This document shows, one piece after another, positions 36,215-46,045 of a stretch of DNA of 64,000 nucleotides. Both the position numbers and the translations under genes were made by a program. Every line of letters starts with the position of its first letter. Position 1 is the stretch's first letter. Below the pieces are notes generated by a model that did not search any database, was not told where the DNA came from, and saw only the letters and a program-made list of their open reading frames with translations. The DNA is from an uncultured Alphaproteobacteria bacterium (GTDB taxonomy: Bacteria; Pseudomonadota; Alphaproteobacteria; RF32; CAG-239), in assembly GCA_934254585.1 (NCBI GenBank), contig CAKQLF010000008.1:11364-75363 (forward strand). Direction: 5' to 3'.

Positions 36215-37276
36215 TTATAATTCATTTTTCAGAAATTTGATTGCGGTTTGCAAGTCTGAATCTTCCCATAAACGGCTTTCTTTACCGCACGAGCCATCTT
36301 CTGTTCGGACAACACAGATATCCGGAGTTACACCGTTGTTATGAATAATTTTGCCTGAAGGTGTGAAAAACTGTTCGGTTGTAAGCACTAATTTCCCGCC
36401 ATTGCTCATTTGAATAACATTTTGAATTGTTCCTTTGCCAAAAGTTTGGGTGCCGATTATTTTGGCGCGTGATTGATCTTGTAAGCCGGCGGCCAAAACT
36501 TCGGCAGCAGAGGCGGTGTCGCCGTCAACTATTATGGCCAGCGGACCGGAATATAAGCTGTTTTCTTTGGAAGTGTAGTAATGCTGATTAGAATTTTCGC
36601 GGCCTGAGGTGTAGGTTATGATTTCATTTTCGGTAAAGAAATCTGCCACTTTCAGAGCTTCGTTGAAAATTCCGCCGCTATTGCCGCGTAAATCTAAGAT
36701 TATTGCCGAATAGGGTTTGTTACGCTCCAAAGAGCCTTGTACGGCTTTGGCGGTTTGTTTGTTAAAAATTCGTACTCTCAAATATAAAATATCGTCTATT
36801 TTTCGGTCACTGTACAAAGTGTATATGGCGTTTTCATCTTTGTCATCACTGTAATCGTATTCCGAATAATAATGAGAAAATTTATCAAGCTTTGAGGTTA
36901 TTTTTTTCAGCATTAAATCAGGAATTTCAAAATCTTTTAGAGAAATTTTTTCGGAAAGTTCAGCTGTTTCATCGGCTATTTGGGTGGCGGTTTGGCTCCA
37001 AGCGGCAATATCATCATTGTTTTGCGGCAAGGGAATTATTTTTTTTATTTGCTTTTTGTAATATATATAAAATTTGTCGCTGCCTTTTGATATTATAATA
37101 TCAGAGTCTAAGTCGGTCAGGGCTTGCAATCCGTTGATGACAATTTCATCATTTTTAACCGGTTCAAGATAATCGGTGTTAATCATTGTCAACATTTCTC
37201 TAATCAATTTTCCGTCTACCGACGCCCAAGCCGGGGCGCAGAAAAACAAAGCCGTTATAAAAAGTAGTTTATTCAT
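36215..37276 (-). CDS. S41-family C-terminal processing peptidase without a PDZ domain
   Basis: The start is the ATG at 37276 behind AAGGAT; it lies inside the end of xthA. The 353-residue protein has a signal peptide ([18 protein letters not shown]) and the S41 catalytic region: [22 protein letters not shown] with the nucleophilic Ser, and [11 protein letters not shown] with the general-base Lys. The PDZ domain normally placed between the N-terminal region and the protease core is not recognisable. It would act in the periplasm on unfolded C-termini. Confidence 0.85.
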   Translation of the reverse strand: MNKLLFITALFFCAPAWASVDGKLIREMLTMINTDYLEPVKNDEIVINGLQALTDLDSDIIISKGSDKFYIYYKKQIKKIIPLPQNNDDIAAWSQTATQIADETAELSEKISLKDFEIPDLMLKKITSKLDKFSHYYSEYDYSDDKDENAIYTLYSDRKIDDILYLRVRIFNKQTAKAVQGSLERNKPYSAIILDLRGNSGGIFNEALKVADFFTENEIITYTSGRENSNQHYYTSKENSLYSGPLAIIVDGDTASAAEVLAAGLQDQSRAKIIGTQTFGKGTIQNVIQMSNGGKLVLTTEQFFTPSGKIIHNNGVTPDICVVRTEDGSCGKESRLWEDSDLQTAIKFLKNEL

Positions 37277-38072
37277 TTTTATCCTTAAATTCTGCAATTA
37301 AAATTGTGTGATCAGATGATTTTTCGGTAGCGCGAAATTTTTTATCAATTCGGCATTCGGTTAAACTATCGGCCAAAGCCGGAGAGCAAAAAATGTAATC
37401 AATACGCATACCTAAATCATTGGCAAAAGAGGCATTAGTGTAGTCCCAAAAAGTGTAGCCGTTTTGTTGCGGATAGAGTGCGCGGAAAGCATCGGAATAT
37501 CCCATAAAGCTTAATTGCCGCAGACGATCCCAAACTTCGGGACGATATAGGGCATTATCTTTAAATAATTCCGGATTAAATACATCGTTTTTAGTCAAAA
37601 TAACATTGAAGTCACCGGCTAATATAACGTTTTTATGGTTTAAAAGTAAATCTTCGGCATGGGCTAAAAACGCATCAAACCATTTTAATTTATAGGCAAA
37701 ACGCGTGGTGTCGTCGGGGGCGTTGTAGGGGGGATTGCCGTTGGGCAAATAAAGCGATGCAATAACATAAGACTCTCCTTTAAACAGTAATTCAACTTCC
37801 AGATATCTGGAGTTTTCATCAGGAAAATTCGGAAGATTTTCGTTAAGCAAAGTTATTTTCTGTTTGCTTAAAACCGCAACACCGTTATAACTTTTCTGTC
37901 CCAAGATTTTGGCGTCATATCCCAAAACCTGCAAATCAAAAAAAGGAAAATTGTTAAATTCGCATTTAATTTCCTGCAGCAATAAGACATCTGGTTGTTC
38001 GGCAGTTAGCCAATTACTTAAATTGGATAATCTGGCGTTTATAGAGTTTATGTTTAATGTGGCAATTTTCAT
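37269..38072 (-). CDS. xthA: Exodeoxyribonuclease III
   Basis: The 267-residue protein matches the ExoIII/AP-endonuclease family: MKIATLNINSINARL, LLLQEIKCE (metal-binding Glu), YNGVAVLSK, LAGDFNVI and SSDHTILIAEF (catalytic His). It repairs abasic sites and degrades 3' ends of duplex DNA. AAAGGA precedes the ATG. It overlaps the S41 protease start by 8 bases. Closeness of xth to SPOR-nagZ is common in Alphaproteobacteria. Confidence 0.93.
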   Translation of the reverse strand: MKIATLNINSINARLSNLSNWLTAEQPDVLLLQEIKCEFNNFPFFDLQVLGYDAKILGQKSYNGVAVLSKQKITLLNENLPNFPDENSRYLEVELLFKGESYVIASLYLPNGNPPYNAPDDTTRFAYKLKWFDAFLAHAEDLLLNHKNVILAGDFNVILTKNDVFNPELFKDNALYRPEVWDRLRQLSFMGYSDAFRALYPQQNGYTFWDYTNASFANDLGMRIDYIFCSPALADSLTECRIDKKFRATEKSSDHTILIAEFKDKNE

Positions 38073-38197
38073 AATGTAATCCTTTATTGTTCAATAATAA
38101 TAATTTTTTGCGAAAATAAAAGAAAATTTTTGTTCTGTTAAGTGATTTTAAAACATTAACCGCTAAAATGACCTTAGATTTTTTTGCGGGGTAAAAT

Positions 38198-39106
38198 ATG
38201 TATCAAGATTTCTTTAATAAAAATGATGATTATTTGAGTGAATTTAAACAAAAAGTTGCCAATCAGAAAATAGCCACAATGGAAGAACGTCGAAGTGAGT
38301 TGGCGCGTTCTCGCAATAACTTTTTGGGAACATTTGCCGGTATCGCCTTGGCCGGAGTTGTCGGTTGGTTTGTGTTGGCTCCGCAATATGCTCAGACCGA
38401 AAAAGAAATTCCGATTATTCGGCGACCGCAAACAGCCATTAAAATTAAACCGGAAAATCCGGGGGGAATGGATATTCCCAATCAGGATAAAAATGTTTAT
38501 AGCATTGTTGAAAAAAAAGATGTGGACAATACCGTGGTGGAAAATCTTTTGCCAAAACCTGAAACGCCAAAGTTGCCGGATATTGTGCCCGAGGTTTCCG
38601 ATGTCGACACCAATGCCGACAATCTGGACCAAATAGTTGATGAGGTTTCAGAAACTAAAACGGCAGAAACGGCGTCCAAAACAGATAGTTTGGAAAAAAA
38701 CGTAAAAACGTCAAACAATAATGTTCCAGATAAACCGGCTGATTTGTTGGCGGATTCTAAAAATAATAAGGAAACGGCGGTAAAAACTGAAAAAATAGTT
38801 TCGGCAAAAACGGAAACACCGGTTGCTGCTGAAGTTGAACCGGCTAAAACGATAAACGGCGGTTGGCAAATTCAGCTGATAGCCTCTAAAAACAAAGCGG
38901 CAGTTGAAAAAACTTGGACTGATTTATCCGGAAAATTTGCCGATTTGCGAAAATTGTCACACGAAATTCAAGCTTCCGATTTGGGAACTCAAGGTATGTT
39001 TTATCGTTTGCGCGCCGGTTCTTTTGCTTCTAAGACCGAGGCTACTCAGGCTTGCGCGGCCTTAAAAGCCAAGGGCTTGCGTGATTGTATCGCCAAAGAA
39101 AAGTGA
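38198..39106 (+). CDS. SPOR-domain membrane protein
   Basis: The 302-residue protein has a short cytoplasmic N-terminus, one membrane helix (GTFAGIALAGVVGWFVLAP), a long acidic, low-complexity periplasmic linker, and a C-terminal SPOR domain (GGWQIQLIAS to GLRDCIAK). SPOR domains bind denuded glycan strands at division sites. It lies directly upstream of nagZ, the usual alphaproteobacterial order, so a cell-wall or division role is likely. Confidence 0.88.
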   Translation: MYQDFFNKNDDYLSEFKQKVANQKIATMEERRSELARSRNNFLGTFAGIALAGVVGWFVLAPQYAQTEKEIPIIRRPQTAIKIKPENPGGMDIPNQDKNVYSIVEKKDVDNTVVENLLPKPETPKLPDIVPEVSDVDTNADNLDQIVDEVSETKTAETASKTDSLEKNVKTSNNNVPDKPADLLADSKNNKETAVKTEKIVSAKTETPVAAEVEPAKTINGGWQIQLIASKNKAAVEKTWTDLSGKFADLRKLSHEIQASDLGTQGMFYRLRAGSFASKTEATQACAALKAKGLRDCIAKEK

Positions 39107-39113
39107 TGTTTTA

Positions 39114-40172
39114 ATGTTAAGACCAATTTTACCGGCATTTTTATCTGTTCAAGGTTTTTATCTTAGCGAAGATGAAAAAAAACTTTTTGCCAAAAGCAAT
39201 CCGTTGGGTGTTTGTCTTTTTGCGCGCGGGTGTGCAAATGTACAAAACAAAGAACAGCTGAAAAAACTTTGCCGAGAAATAAAAGAAATAATTGGCCGCG
39301 AAAATGTTTTGATTGCCGTCGACCAAGAAGGTGGACGGGTGCGTCGATTGACAGAACCTGAATTTACACCATTGACAGAACAAGCGGCTTTGCGAACTCC
39401 GGAGTTGGTGAAAATGCACGCGGATTTAGCGGCGTATGATTTGAAAACTTGTGGAATAAATGTTAATTTTGCGCCGGTTTTGGATTTGTTTTATCCTTTT
39501 ACTTCTAATGTTTTGAAAGGGCGTTGTTTCAGCGATGATGAGAAACAAACGGCAGAGTTTGGCCGAATAATGGCAGATGAATATGCGGCAAACGGAATTT
39601 GTCCTTGTATAAAACATTTGCCGGGGCACGGTAGGGCTGAAACCGATCCGCATTTGGAATTGCCGGTGGTGAAGGAAACGGCGGCGGAGTTGGAAAAAGA
39701 TTTTTATCCGTTTAAAAAGCTCGATAATGCGCCGATGGGAATGGTGGCACATCTGCTTTTAAAGGCTATAGACGCCGAAAATCCGGCGAGTTTATCTTCA
39801 ACAGTTATACAGCAGATTATTCGCGAAAAATTGGGTTTTAATGGCTTTTTGGTTTCAGATGCCATTATGATGAGGGCTCTTAAAGGGAGTATTACAGAGC
39901 GTGCTAAACGGACGATAAAAGCCGGATGTGACGCCGTATGCTTGGGAAATGCCGGATTTGAAGATAATCGGCAGTTGGCGGACAGTGGTTTGGTTTTGTC
40001 TGATGAAGGGGCTGAACGATTAAATAAAATAAGTCAAATAATTTCTCGACCGCTGCAGAATTTAAATTATATACAGTTAAAAAATAAGTATTGTACAGAA
40101 CTTAAAAATATTATATCTTACAATTCAGAATATGATGCGACAGAAGTTTTAAGCCGTATTAACAATAAATAG
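39114..40172 (+). CDS. nagZ: Beta-N-acetylhexosaminidase (GH3)
   Basis: The start was set at the ATG at 39114, 7 bases after the SPOR gene; an in-frame GTG at 39081 overlaps that gene. The 352-residue protein shows VDQEGGRVRRL, NVNFAPVLDL, KHLPGHGRAETDPH (the catalytic His/Asp loop) and FLVSDAIMM with the nucleophilic Asp. NagZ removes N-acetylglucosamine from recycled muropeptides in the cytoplasm. A TatA-like gene follows. Confidence 0.92.
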   Translation: MLRPILPAFLSVQGFYLSEDEKKLFAKSNPLGVCLFARGCANVQNKEQLKKLCREIKEIIGRENVLIAVDQEGGRVRRLTEPEFTPLTEQAALRTPELVKMHADLAAYDLKTCGINVNFAPVLDLFYPFTSNVLKGRCFSDDEKQTAEFGRIMADEYAANGICPCIKHLPGHGRAETDPHLELPVVKETAAELEKDFYPFKKLDNAPMGMVAHLLLKAIDAENPASLSSTVIQQIIREKLGFNGFLVSDAIMMRALKGSITERAKRTIKAGCDAVCLGNAGFEDNRQLADSGLVLSDEGAERLNKISQIISRPLQNLNYIQLKNKYCTELKNIISYNSEYDATEVLSRINNK

Positions 40173-40184
40173 AGGAGAAAAATT

Positions 40185-40622
40185 ATGGGGGGGTTCTTTG
40201 GTTGGTTTTTAGTGATTGTAGGCGTTTTGGCTGTGTTTAATGCAGAAAAATTGCCGGCATTGCGTCAACTCTTGGAAGAAAAGTTTAAGGGAAGTTTAGA
40301 CGTGGCAAAAGAAAGCTCTAAAACCGTAAAAAGTAAATTAGAACAAGTTAAAACGGAAATTGACAGTCGCAAAAATACACCGCAGGCTGGCAATGAGCCT
40401 GAAGAAAATACTCCGGAAGAAACTGCAGAAGCTTTGCAATTTATGAGTAATTACATAAACAAAAAAAATGAGCCGGCAGAAACTGAAAAAACAGAGCCGG
40501 AAAAAAATGAGCCGGAAAAAACAGATGGGGGAACTTCTTTGGCGGATATGCTTAATGCAAAAGCTGCTGAAGATGAAAAGGCATATGAGGAAAAGCCAGT
40601 TGATTTGAATAAATTTGATTAA
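40185..40622 (+). CDS. TatA/TatB-like single-span membrane protein
   Basis: The 145-residue protein has an N-terminal membrane helix followed by FNAEKLPALRQLLEEKF, which resembles the hinge and amphipathic helix of TatA/TatB (FGxxKLPxLxxxLG). A charged tail of EPEK repeats follows. In many Alphaproteobacteria nagZ is followed by scpA-scpB-tatA-tatB-tatC, so position supports the call; scpAB and tatC are missing here. The hinge has Asn-Ala in place of the usual Gly. AGAGGAG precedes the ATG. Confidence 0.6.
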   Translation: MGGFFGWFLVIVGVLAVFNAEKLPALRQLLEEKFKGSLDVAKESSKTVKSKLEQVKTEIDSRKNTPQAGNEPEENTPEETAEALQFMSNYINKKNEPAETEKTEPEKNEPEKTDGGTSLADMLNAKAAEDEKAYEEKPVDLNKFD

Positions 40623-40644
40623 CATTGTTTTAAAGCCTGTTTAT

Positions 40645-40682
40645 AAAAGAAACGACCTGATGTTATTCAGGTCGTTTCTTTT
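40645..40682. terminator. Bidirectional Rho-independent terminator
   Basis: AAAAGAAACGACCTGA pairs with TCAGGTCGTTTCTTTT around a short loop. It lies between the convergent TatA-like and pepF genes. Confidence 0.9.
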
Positions 40683-40684
40683 AG

Positions 40685-42466
40685 TTAGGCGAATATTTTT
40701 TTATCAAGCTCTTCTAAAAGGTCTATATAAGAAGAAATTAGGGACAGCCCATATTCCCAAAAATCAGGACTATTGGGGTTTAAGCCAAACGGTGCCAAAA
40801 TTTTGTCGTAGTCTTCCAAGGCTGTTTTAGAAAGCATATCAAGGTATTTATCAGCAAAATTTTCCACTTTTCCGGATTGGCTTACCTGATAGAGAGAGTT
40901 TACAAAACAATCGGCAAAAGAATAAGCGTAAACATAAAATGGTAGAAAGAAAAAGTGTCCGACCATAGACCAAATATGCTTGCTGTCATCAGTGATTTCA
41001 ACATATTCACCAAGACTGTCGCGCATTTCTTCCTGCCAAATTTGACACAGACGCTCTTCCGAAACTTCGCCGTTTTTACGCTCGTTATGGGCGCGGGTTT
41101 CAAAAAAGTGAAACGCTATTTGGCGAATGGCCGTGTTTATCATATCACCGACTTTTGAGGCTATTAAACATAACTTAGCTTTGTCGTCAGTAAGATTGCG
41201 CAGCATAGATTGAAACACCATCATTTCGCCGAAAACTGAGGCAACTTCTTCCGAGGTCATTCGAGAGTGTTCGTTCAGTTCTCCGTTTTTTAGGCGAAGT
41301 TGATGATGGCAACCGTGTCCCAATTCGTGAGCGAGAGTTAATACATCGTTTTGTTTTCCGACGAAATTCAACATTAAATAAGGGTGCTCGATATTTATCG
41401 GGCCACTACAAAAAGCACCGCTTCTTTTACCGTCGCGTGGCGGAACGTCTATCCAATTGTGGTCAAAAAAGTCTTTAGCAATGTTATACAGTTTAGGCGA
41501 AAATTCTTTGTAAGCGTTTAAAACAATTTGCACTGCTTCATCCCAACTATATGAAATATCCGAGGCAAACGGCAGCGGGGCGTTTCTGTCCCAATAGGAT
41601 ATTTTTTCAACTCCGAGCCATTTAGCTTTTAGTTTATAAAAACGTTCGGAAATATCTTTATAATGTTTTTTGACTGTTTGGGCCAAAACTTCCACGGTTT
41701 CATCACTTACATCTTCGCTGAGGTTGCGTGAAGAAATAGGGGTTTTGAAACCTCTTTTATCATCTTCAACAGCCTTATCTTTCATTACCATATTGTAAAT
41801 AAAAGTCATAAGATGTCCGTTTTCTTTGAGAACTCTATTTAGTTCTTTGCCGGCTTTTTCGCGCACCAAAGGATTTTTATCTAACATCAATTTAGATAGT
41901 TCGGCATCGTTATATTTTTTGCCGTCAACAGTATAAATCAGTCGGGAAGAAGTTTCTTCATACAGCCTTACCCAAGCTTCGGAAGAAGTTAGAGATTTTT
42001 CAACCAAAATTTCTTCCACCGGTTCGGAAAGTTCATAATTTTTGAATTTGCGCATTCGCTTTATCCAATATTTATAAAAAGCGACTTCTTTGTTTTGCAG
42101 CCATTCTTCAATTTTTGCGTCGGGTAAAGCGTTAAATTCAAGCGAGAAAAAAATTGCCGGTTTGCAATAATCGGTCAACTTTTCCTGAATGTCCTGATAA
42201 AAAGCCACGGCCTCAACGTTTTTCATTTGCGTTACCATATTGAGATAGGCAAAACCGCCCAAACGGCCGGCAGTAATAGAACGCTTTTCAATATCTTTTA
42301 TGGCTGAAAGAAATTCTTCTGCCGATAGTGTGGCTAATTTGCCTTTATATTTTCGGGCAAAGTTCAGAGTGTCTTGTTGATATTTTTGTAAATCTTCGGC
42401 AATTTTAGTGTCGTGTAGGTCTTGATAGTAATCACTCAAATCCCAAGCCGGCATTTTATTTGTCAT
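40685..42466 (-). CDS. pepF: Oligoendopeptidase F (M3 family)
   Basis: The start was set at the ATG at 42466, which has a strong AAAGGAG seven bases upstream and lies within the end of the preceding gene. The 593-residue protein has the M3 zinc motif in LAHELGHGCHH, with the third ligand region further on (MTSEEVASVFGE), and the PepF N-terminal region (WDLSDYYQ). It cleaves short peptides in the cytoplasm. It closes an operon with the 42456 gene and the glmU-like gene. Confidence 0.92.
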   Translation of the reverse strand: MTNKMPAWDLSDYYQDLHDTKIAEDLQKYQQDTLNFARKYKGKLATLSAEEFLSAIKDIEKRSITAGRLGGFAYLNMVTQMKNVEAVAFYQDIQEKLTDYCKPAIFFSLEFNALPDAKIEEWLQNKEVAFYKYWIKRMRKFKNYELSEPVEEILVEKSLTSSEAWVRLYEETSSRLIYTVDGKKYNDAELSKLMLDKNPLVREKAGKELNRVLKENGHLMTFIYNMVMKDKAVEDDKRGFKTPISSRNLSEDVSDETVEVLAQTVKKHYKDISERFYKLKAKWLGVEKISYWDRNAPLPFASDISYSWDEAVQIVLNAYKEFSPKLYNIAKDFFDHNWIDVPPRDGKRSGAFCSGPINIEHPYLMLNFVGKQNDVLTLAHELGHGCHHQLRLKNGELNEHSRMTSEEVASVFGEMMVFQSMLRNLTDDKAKLCLIASKVGDMINTAIRQIAFHFFETRAHNERKNGEVSEERLCQIWQEEMRDSLGEYVEITDDSKHIWSMVGHFFFLPFYVYAYSFADCFVNSLYQVSQSGKVENFADKYLDMLSKTALEDYDKILAPFGLNPNSPDFWEYGLSLISSYIDLLEELDKKIFA

Positions 42467-43079
42467 TAATATCTCCTTTGTTAGTTTGTTTAGAATCCGT
42501 TGAAGGTAAAATATTGTCAATAGAAGTTTCATCATCAATGTTTTCCGATTGAATTTCCATTGAAGTTGTTTCTTCAATATATTGCCTGCTTTTTTCGGCG
42601 TTATCCTCATCGGAAGTCGGAGTTAAAACCGACTTATCCAAATTTAAGGTGCGATGTTTGGCTTCTTCAAGTTCGTGTTGCTGATTTTCAATAAACCAAC
42701 GTCGATTTTCCAATTCGTTAAGGTCATCAGAAACAACCCCGATATATGGATTTTCTTGGTCTAATTCAGCCTGACTTGCCGGAACAAACAAATAATTTGC
42801 CCAAGGAGTCGGCTGTTGATTGTAAAGCCAATTTACAAAACCGTCGGCAATAACCGATAAATTGCATTGGGTGTCTTGCCATAAGCCTTTGGTTATGCAG
42901 CCGATTTCTCCGCGTTCGCAGTTGGAAACGTGCAAAACAAACGCTTCCGTGCAAGGAATAAAACCTCGTTTGAGAGCATCATTTTTTGGCGAAAAAGCCA
43001 GAGCAGCGGTTAAATAAACCACAAGCAAAAATGTAAATCCCAAAATGCAATAATACAATGATTTGAAAAAGGTGTCCAT
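42456..43079 (-). CDS. Uncharacterised membrane-anchored protein
   Basis: The 207-residue product has one N-terminal membrane helix (YYCILGFTFLLVVYLTAALA). The following part has four cysteines (CTEAF, NCERGEIGCITKG, TQCN) that could form disulfides in the periplasm. It ends in an acidic coiled-coil-like tail. No family was recognised. Its ATG overlaps the stop of the glmU-like gene (TAATG), and its end overlaps pepF, so all three are translationally coupled. Confidence 0.7.
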   Translation of the reverse strand: MDTFFKSLYYCILGFTFLLVVYLTAALAFSPKNDALKRGFIPCTEAFVLHVSNCERGEIGCITKGLWQDTQCNLSVIADGFVNWLYNQQPTPWANYLFVPASQAELDQENPYIGVVSDDLNELENRRWFIENQQHELEEAKHRTLNLDKSVLTPTSDEDNAEKSRQYIEETTSMEIQSENIDDETSIDNILPSTDSKQTNKGDINDK

Positions 43080-43804
43080 TAACCATTCTTTCGACAGAAT
43101 TTTTCCAGTTGTTCCAATTCTTCAAGAGTGTTTGCGCTTGCAACTTCTTCCGCATTACCTTCGAGAGCAGAGCATTTTAAGCCCATTTCTTTGGCAACAG
43201 CCACGGCGTCGGTCAAATAAAATTCTCCGGCAGCGTTTTTGTTGCTGATTTTAGACAAGATGGAAAAAAGATGCTTGCCATCAAAACACATAAAACCTGA
43301 ATTGCAAAAATCAATGGCGCGTTCTTCTTCAGTGGCATCTTTATATTCGACAATGCGATCCAGTTCGTCGCCTTTCATAATTAAACGACCGAGGCGGCCG
43401 GCGTCTTTGGGGCGAAAACCAAGAACAACCACGGAGTAGCCGTCTTCCACTTTTTGAATTGAACGTTCAAAAGTCAGACGTGTAATCAGCGGAGTGTCGC
43501 CAAAAACCACCATTATTACGCCGTCAAAGCCATTAAGAATATCTTTGGCACAGTTTACGGCGTGACCTGTTCCCAATTGCAAATCTTGAACGCAAGTTTG
43601 GTAAGGCGCAACTTCGCGCGCTACATCTTGTCCGTCAGGTGAAATTACCGTGACGATTTTATCAACCGGAATTTTTTCCATTGTTTCAATAATTCGTTTA
43701 ATCATAGGCTTTCCGCATACCGGCATCAAAACTTTCGGTTTGTCAGAGTGCATACGAGTACCTTTGCCGGCACCTAAAATAATGGCTGCTACTTTTTGTT
43801 TCAT
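43079..43804 (-). CDS. GlmU-like nucleotidyltransferase, pyrophosphorylase domain only
   Basis: The 241-residue protein matches the N-terminal uridyltransferase domain of GlmU: AAIILGAGKGTRMHSDKPKV, LQLGTGHAV, VVFGDTPLIT, GRLGRLI, NSGFMCFDGKHLF and EFYLTDAVAVA. The left-handed beta-helix acetyltransferase domain that normally follows is absent; the gene stops after about 240 codons. It would make UDP-N-acetylglucosamine from N-acetylglucosamine-1-phosphate and UTP, if the substrate is the same. AAGGAGG precedes the ATG. Confidence 0.85.
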   Translation of the reverse strand: MKQKVAAIILGAGKGTRMHSDKPKVLMPVCGKPMIKRIIETMEKIPVDKIVTVISPDGQDVAREVAPYQTCVQDLQLGTGHAVNCAKDILNGFDGVIMVVFGDTPLITRLTFERSIQKVEDGYSVVVLGFRPKDAGRLGRLIMKGDELDRIVEYKDATEEERAIDFCNSGFMCFDGKHLFSILSKISNKNAAGEFYLTDAVAVAKEMGLKCSALEGNAEEVASANTLEELEQLEKFCRKNG

Positions 43805-43888
43805 AAGTTCCTCCTTATAACTTTTTTAATCTTTAGCTTCTATAATAATAGCCAATAGTAATTTAATTGTAAACATAGGACCGTCTTT

Positions 43889-46033
43889 ATGAAGAGATTT
43901 TTTTTAACTGTTTCGTGTTTAATGATGCTTGGTTTAAGCGCGCAAGTCTATGCCGAAGTAATTCCTTTGGCCGGTTTGCCTGATTTACAGGCGCGGCAAA
44001 AGAAAGTGGCGTCGGAACCGAAGAATCCTTTAGCTCCGGCTCCGGGAATGCCTGATAAAAATGATGAAGATGCAGTGCGAAGCTTTTTTAAAAAACGGTT
44101 TGAAGAGGCGGCAAAAATGCCGATGTCCGCTGATATTGATTGGGAGAATCCTTCTTCAACCAGTGTCGTTCCGCCTCCGGAAGTTTTAGAACGTCAAAAA
44201 GAAGCGCAAAAAAGCACATTTGAAAAAATGTATGAAGAGACTTTGGCCGCTTTTACCAAAAAAAATGATAAAGAAACGGCTCCCGACGGTTCGCAGACTT
44301 TGAATCAAGAAAAAGAAGAGGCCGCCTCGGCTACACGTTTTTTTATCAGAGCTCCGCAGGAACAGAAACCGCAAGAAAAAGAGCCTCAAATAGCGACAGT
44401 GGGTGTTACATTGCCGAATGGTCGTAAAATTTTGGCACCGGCGGCAGAGCATATTCCATATTTTTTAAGCTATATAGACATTCAGTCTAACGGATATATT
44501 AAGGTTGAAGACACAATTACAATTGTGGCCAACGGAAAAAAATTTGCTTATGGTTTAACCAGAGTTTTTCCAAAATATACTTCATATCAGGGGCAAAGAG
44601 AACATCGCATTGAATTAATGCTTGACAGCGTGACCGTAAACGACACGAAAGTTCCGTATATAGCCGAAGAAGCCGGCGGAAACATTTTGCTGAAACCAAA
44701 GTATAATCAAGAACTTGCTCCGGGGGTTTATACCTATAAATTTAAGTATATGATAAACAATAAATTGCAAAAATCCGATAATCTTGTTTTTTTGAATTGG
44801 AATATGACCGGAAAGGCAATGAATGTTTTTATCACATCGGCAAACGCCATTGTGTCGCTGCCTGAAGGAAATTCGTTCAGAGATGTGGCGGCTTTTGTCG
44901 GACAAGGTATGGAAGTTACAAACCAACGCACGAATGTGTTTAATTTAGCTAAAAACGTGATGGCTTTTTCAAACATTACACCGATATTAAGCGGTGAAAG
45001 TATGAATGTTGTTACAGTTGTGGGGCGTAACGTTTTTCTGAAAGGTTTTGATGAAAGTTGGAACATATTTTTGATTGATTGGGGAAATGTATTTTATGCC
45101 TCAATAGGATTTTTAGCAATTTTATTGTCGTTTATTCTTTCGTTTATCAATTTGAAAAATGAACGCAAAAACAGATATGCTCCATCGTATGGCGGAGCTC
45201 TGATGCGAACTATTTTTATCGGTAAATTCGACCGTGTGTCCTATGTGGCCAAATTGTTGGAATTATATCGCAAAAACGCCATTGATTTGGTGAATGAAAA
45301 TAATCGTCTTTTTGTGGTTGCCAAAAATATAAAAGGCTCTCGTTTGACCAAAAATGAGAAAAAAGCGTTGGCTTGTTTGTTTGGTCGGAAAAATAAACAG
45401 GTTGAAGTCAATGTGGCAAATAATCAGAAATTTAAAAAAGCCGGAAAGCAATTTGACAAAGAAATTAAAAAGCAAATTAAAAAGTTCAGGCTGCTGCAAA
45501 ATATAAGCTATATTTTGTTTAGCGTGTTGATGTTGCTGTTGACTGAATTTTTTATAGCGTCTATTGCCATAAACTTTGCTCAAAGTGTTATTATATTGCT
45601 TTCTTGCAGTTTGTTGTTTGCTTTTTATGTCGGAATATTGCAACACAGGTTTAAGAATCGTTTTATCGGTTTGTTGCTTAAATTGTTTTCATTGGCTGCG
45701 ATTGCGGCGGTATGGACGTTTTGCAGCGTTTATATCGGCGGAATTACGGCGGCTTTGATATTGGCAATGATTGTCACTATTTTCAGATTTTCAATAGTGT
45801 TCAGTGAGCAAAATAATTTTATAAACGATGCTAAAACGGTTATCGGCAGTTATAAGGAATATCTGATTTCCAGTGCCGATGTAATTAATTTGAGCCGTGA
45901 TTTTGCAAATCAGCAGTCAAACATATTTGCCTTGGGAATTAGCGAATATTATACGCGGAATGTTTCTAATCAAAATGTGTATAAGTTAGATGTGGCCGAT
46001 GATATAAAGCAGAGTCTTATCGGTATTATTTAG
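43889..46033 (+). CDS. DUF2207-family membrane protein
   Basis: The 714-residue protein has a signal peptide (ending QVYA) and a Pro/Glu/Lys-rich extension of about 170 residues. A DUF2207-type beta domain follows (YIDIQSNGYIKVEDTITIVA, then GLTRVFPKY and FLNWNMTG). After it come a membrane helix (near 400), a cytoplasmic segment and three or four more helices near 530-640. The topology matches the DUF2207 family. Function is unknown. AGGACC lies upstream of the ATG. Confidence 0.82.
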   Translation: MKRFFLTVSCLMMLGLSAQVYAEVIPLAGLPDLQARQKKVASEPKNPLAPAPGMPDKNDEDAVRSFFKKRFEEAAKMPMSADIDWENPSSTSVVPPPEVLERQKEAQKSTFEKMYEETLAAFTKKNDKETAPDGSQTLNQEKEEAASATRFFIRAPQEQKPQEKEPQIATVGVTLPNGRKILAPAAEHIPYFLSYIDIQSNGYIKVEDTITIVANGKKFAYGLTRVFPKYTSYQGQREHRIELMLDSVTVNDTKVPYIAEEAGGNILLKPKYNQELAPGVYTYKFKYMINNKLQKSDNLVFLNWNMTGKAMNVFITSANAIVSLPEGNSFRDVAAFVGQGMEVTNQRTNVFNLAKNVMAFSNITPILSGESMNVVTVVGRNVFLKGFDESWNIFLIDWGNVFYASIGFLAILLSFILSFINLKNERKNRYAPSYGGALMRTIFIGKFDRVSYVAKLLELYRKNAIDLVNENNRLFVVAKNIKGSRLTKNEKKALACLFGRKNKQVEVNVANNQKFKKAGKQFDKEIKKQIKKFRLLQNISYILFSVLMLLLTEFFIASIAINFAQSVIILLSCSLLFAFYVGILQHRFKNRFIGLLLKLFSLAAIAAVWTFCSVYIGGITAALILAMIVTIFRFSIVFSEQNNFINDAKTVIGSYKEYLISSADVINLSRDFANQQSNIFALGISEYYTRNVSNQNVYKLDVADDIKQSLIGII

Positions 46034-46045
46034 ACAAATACAAGC

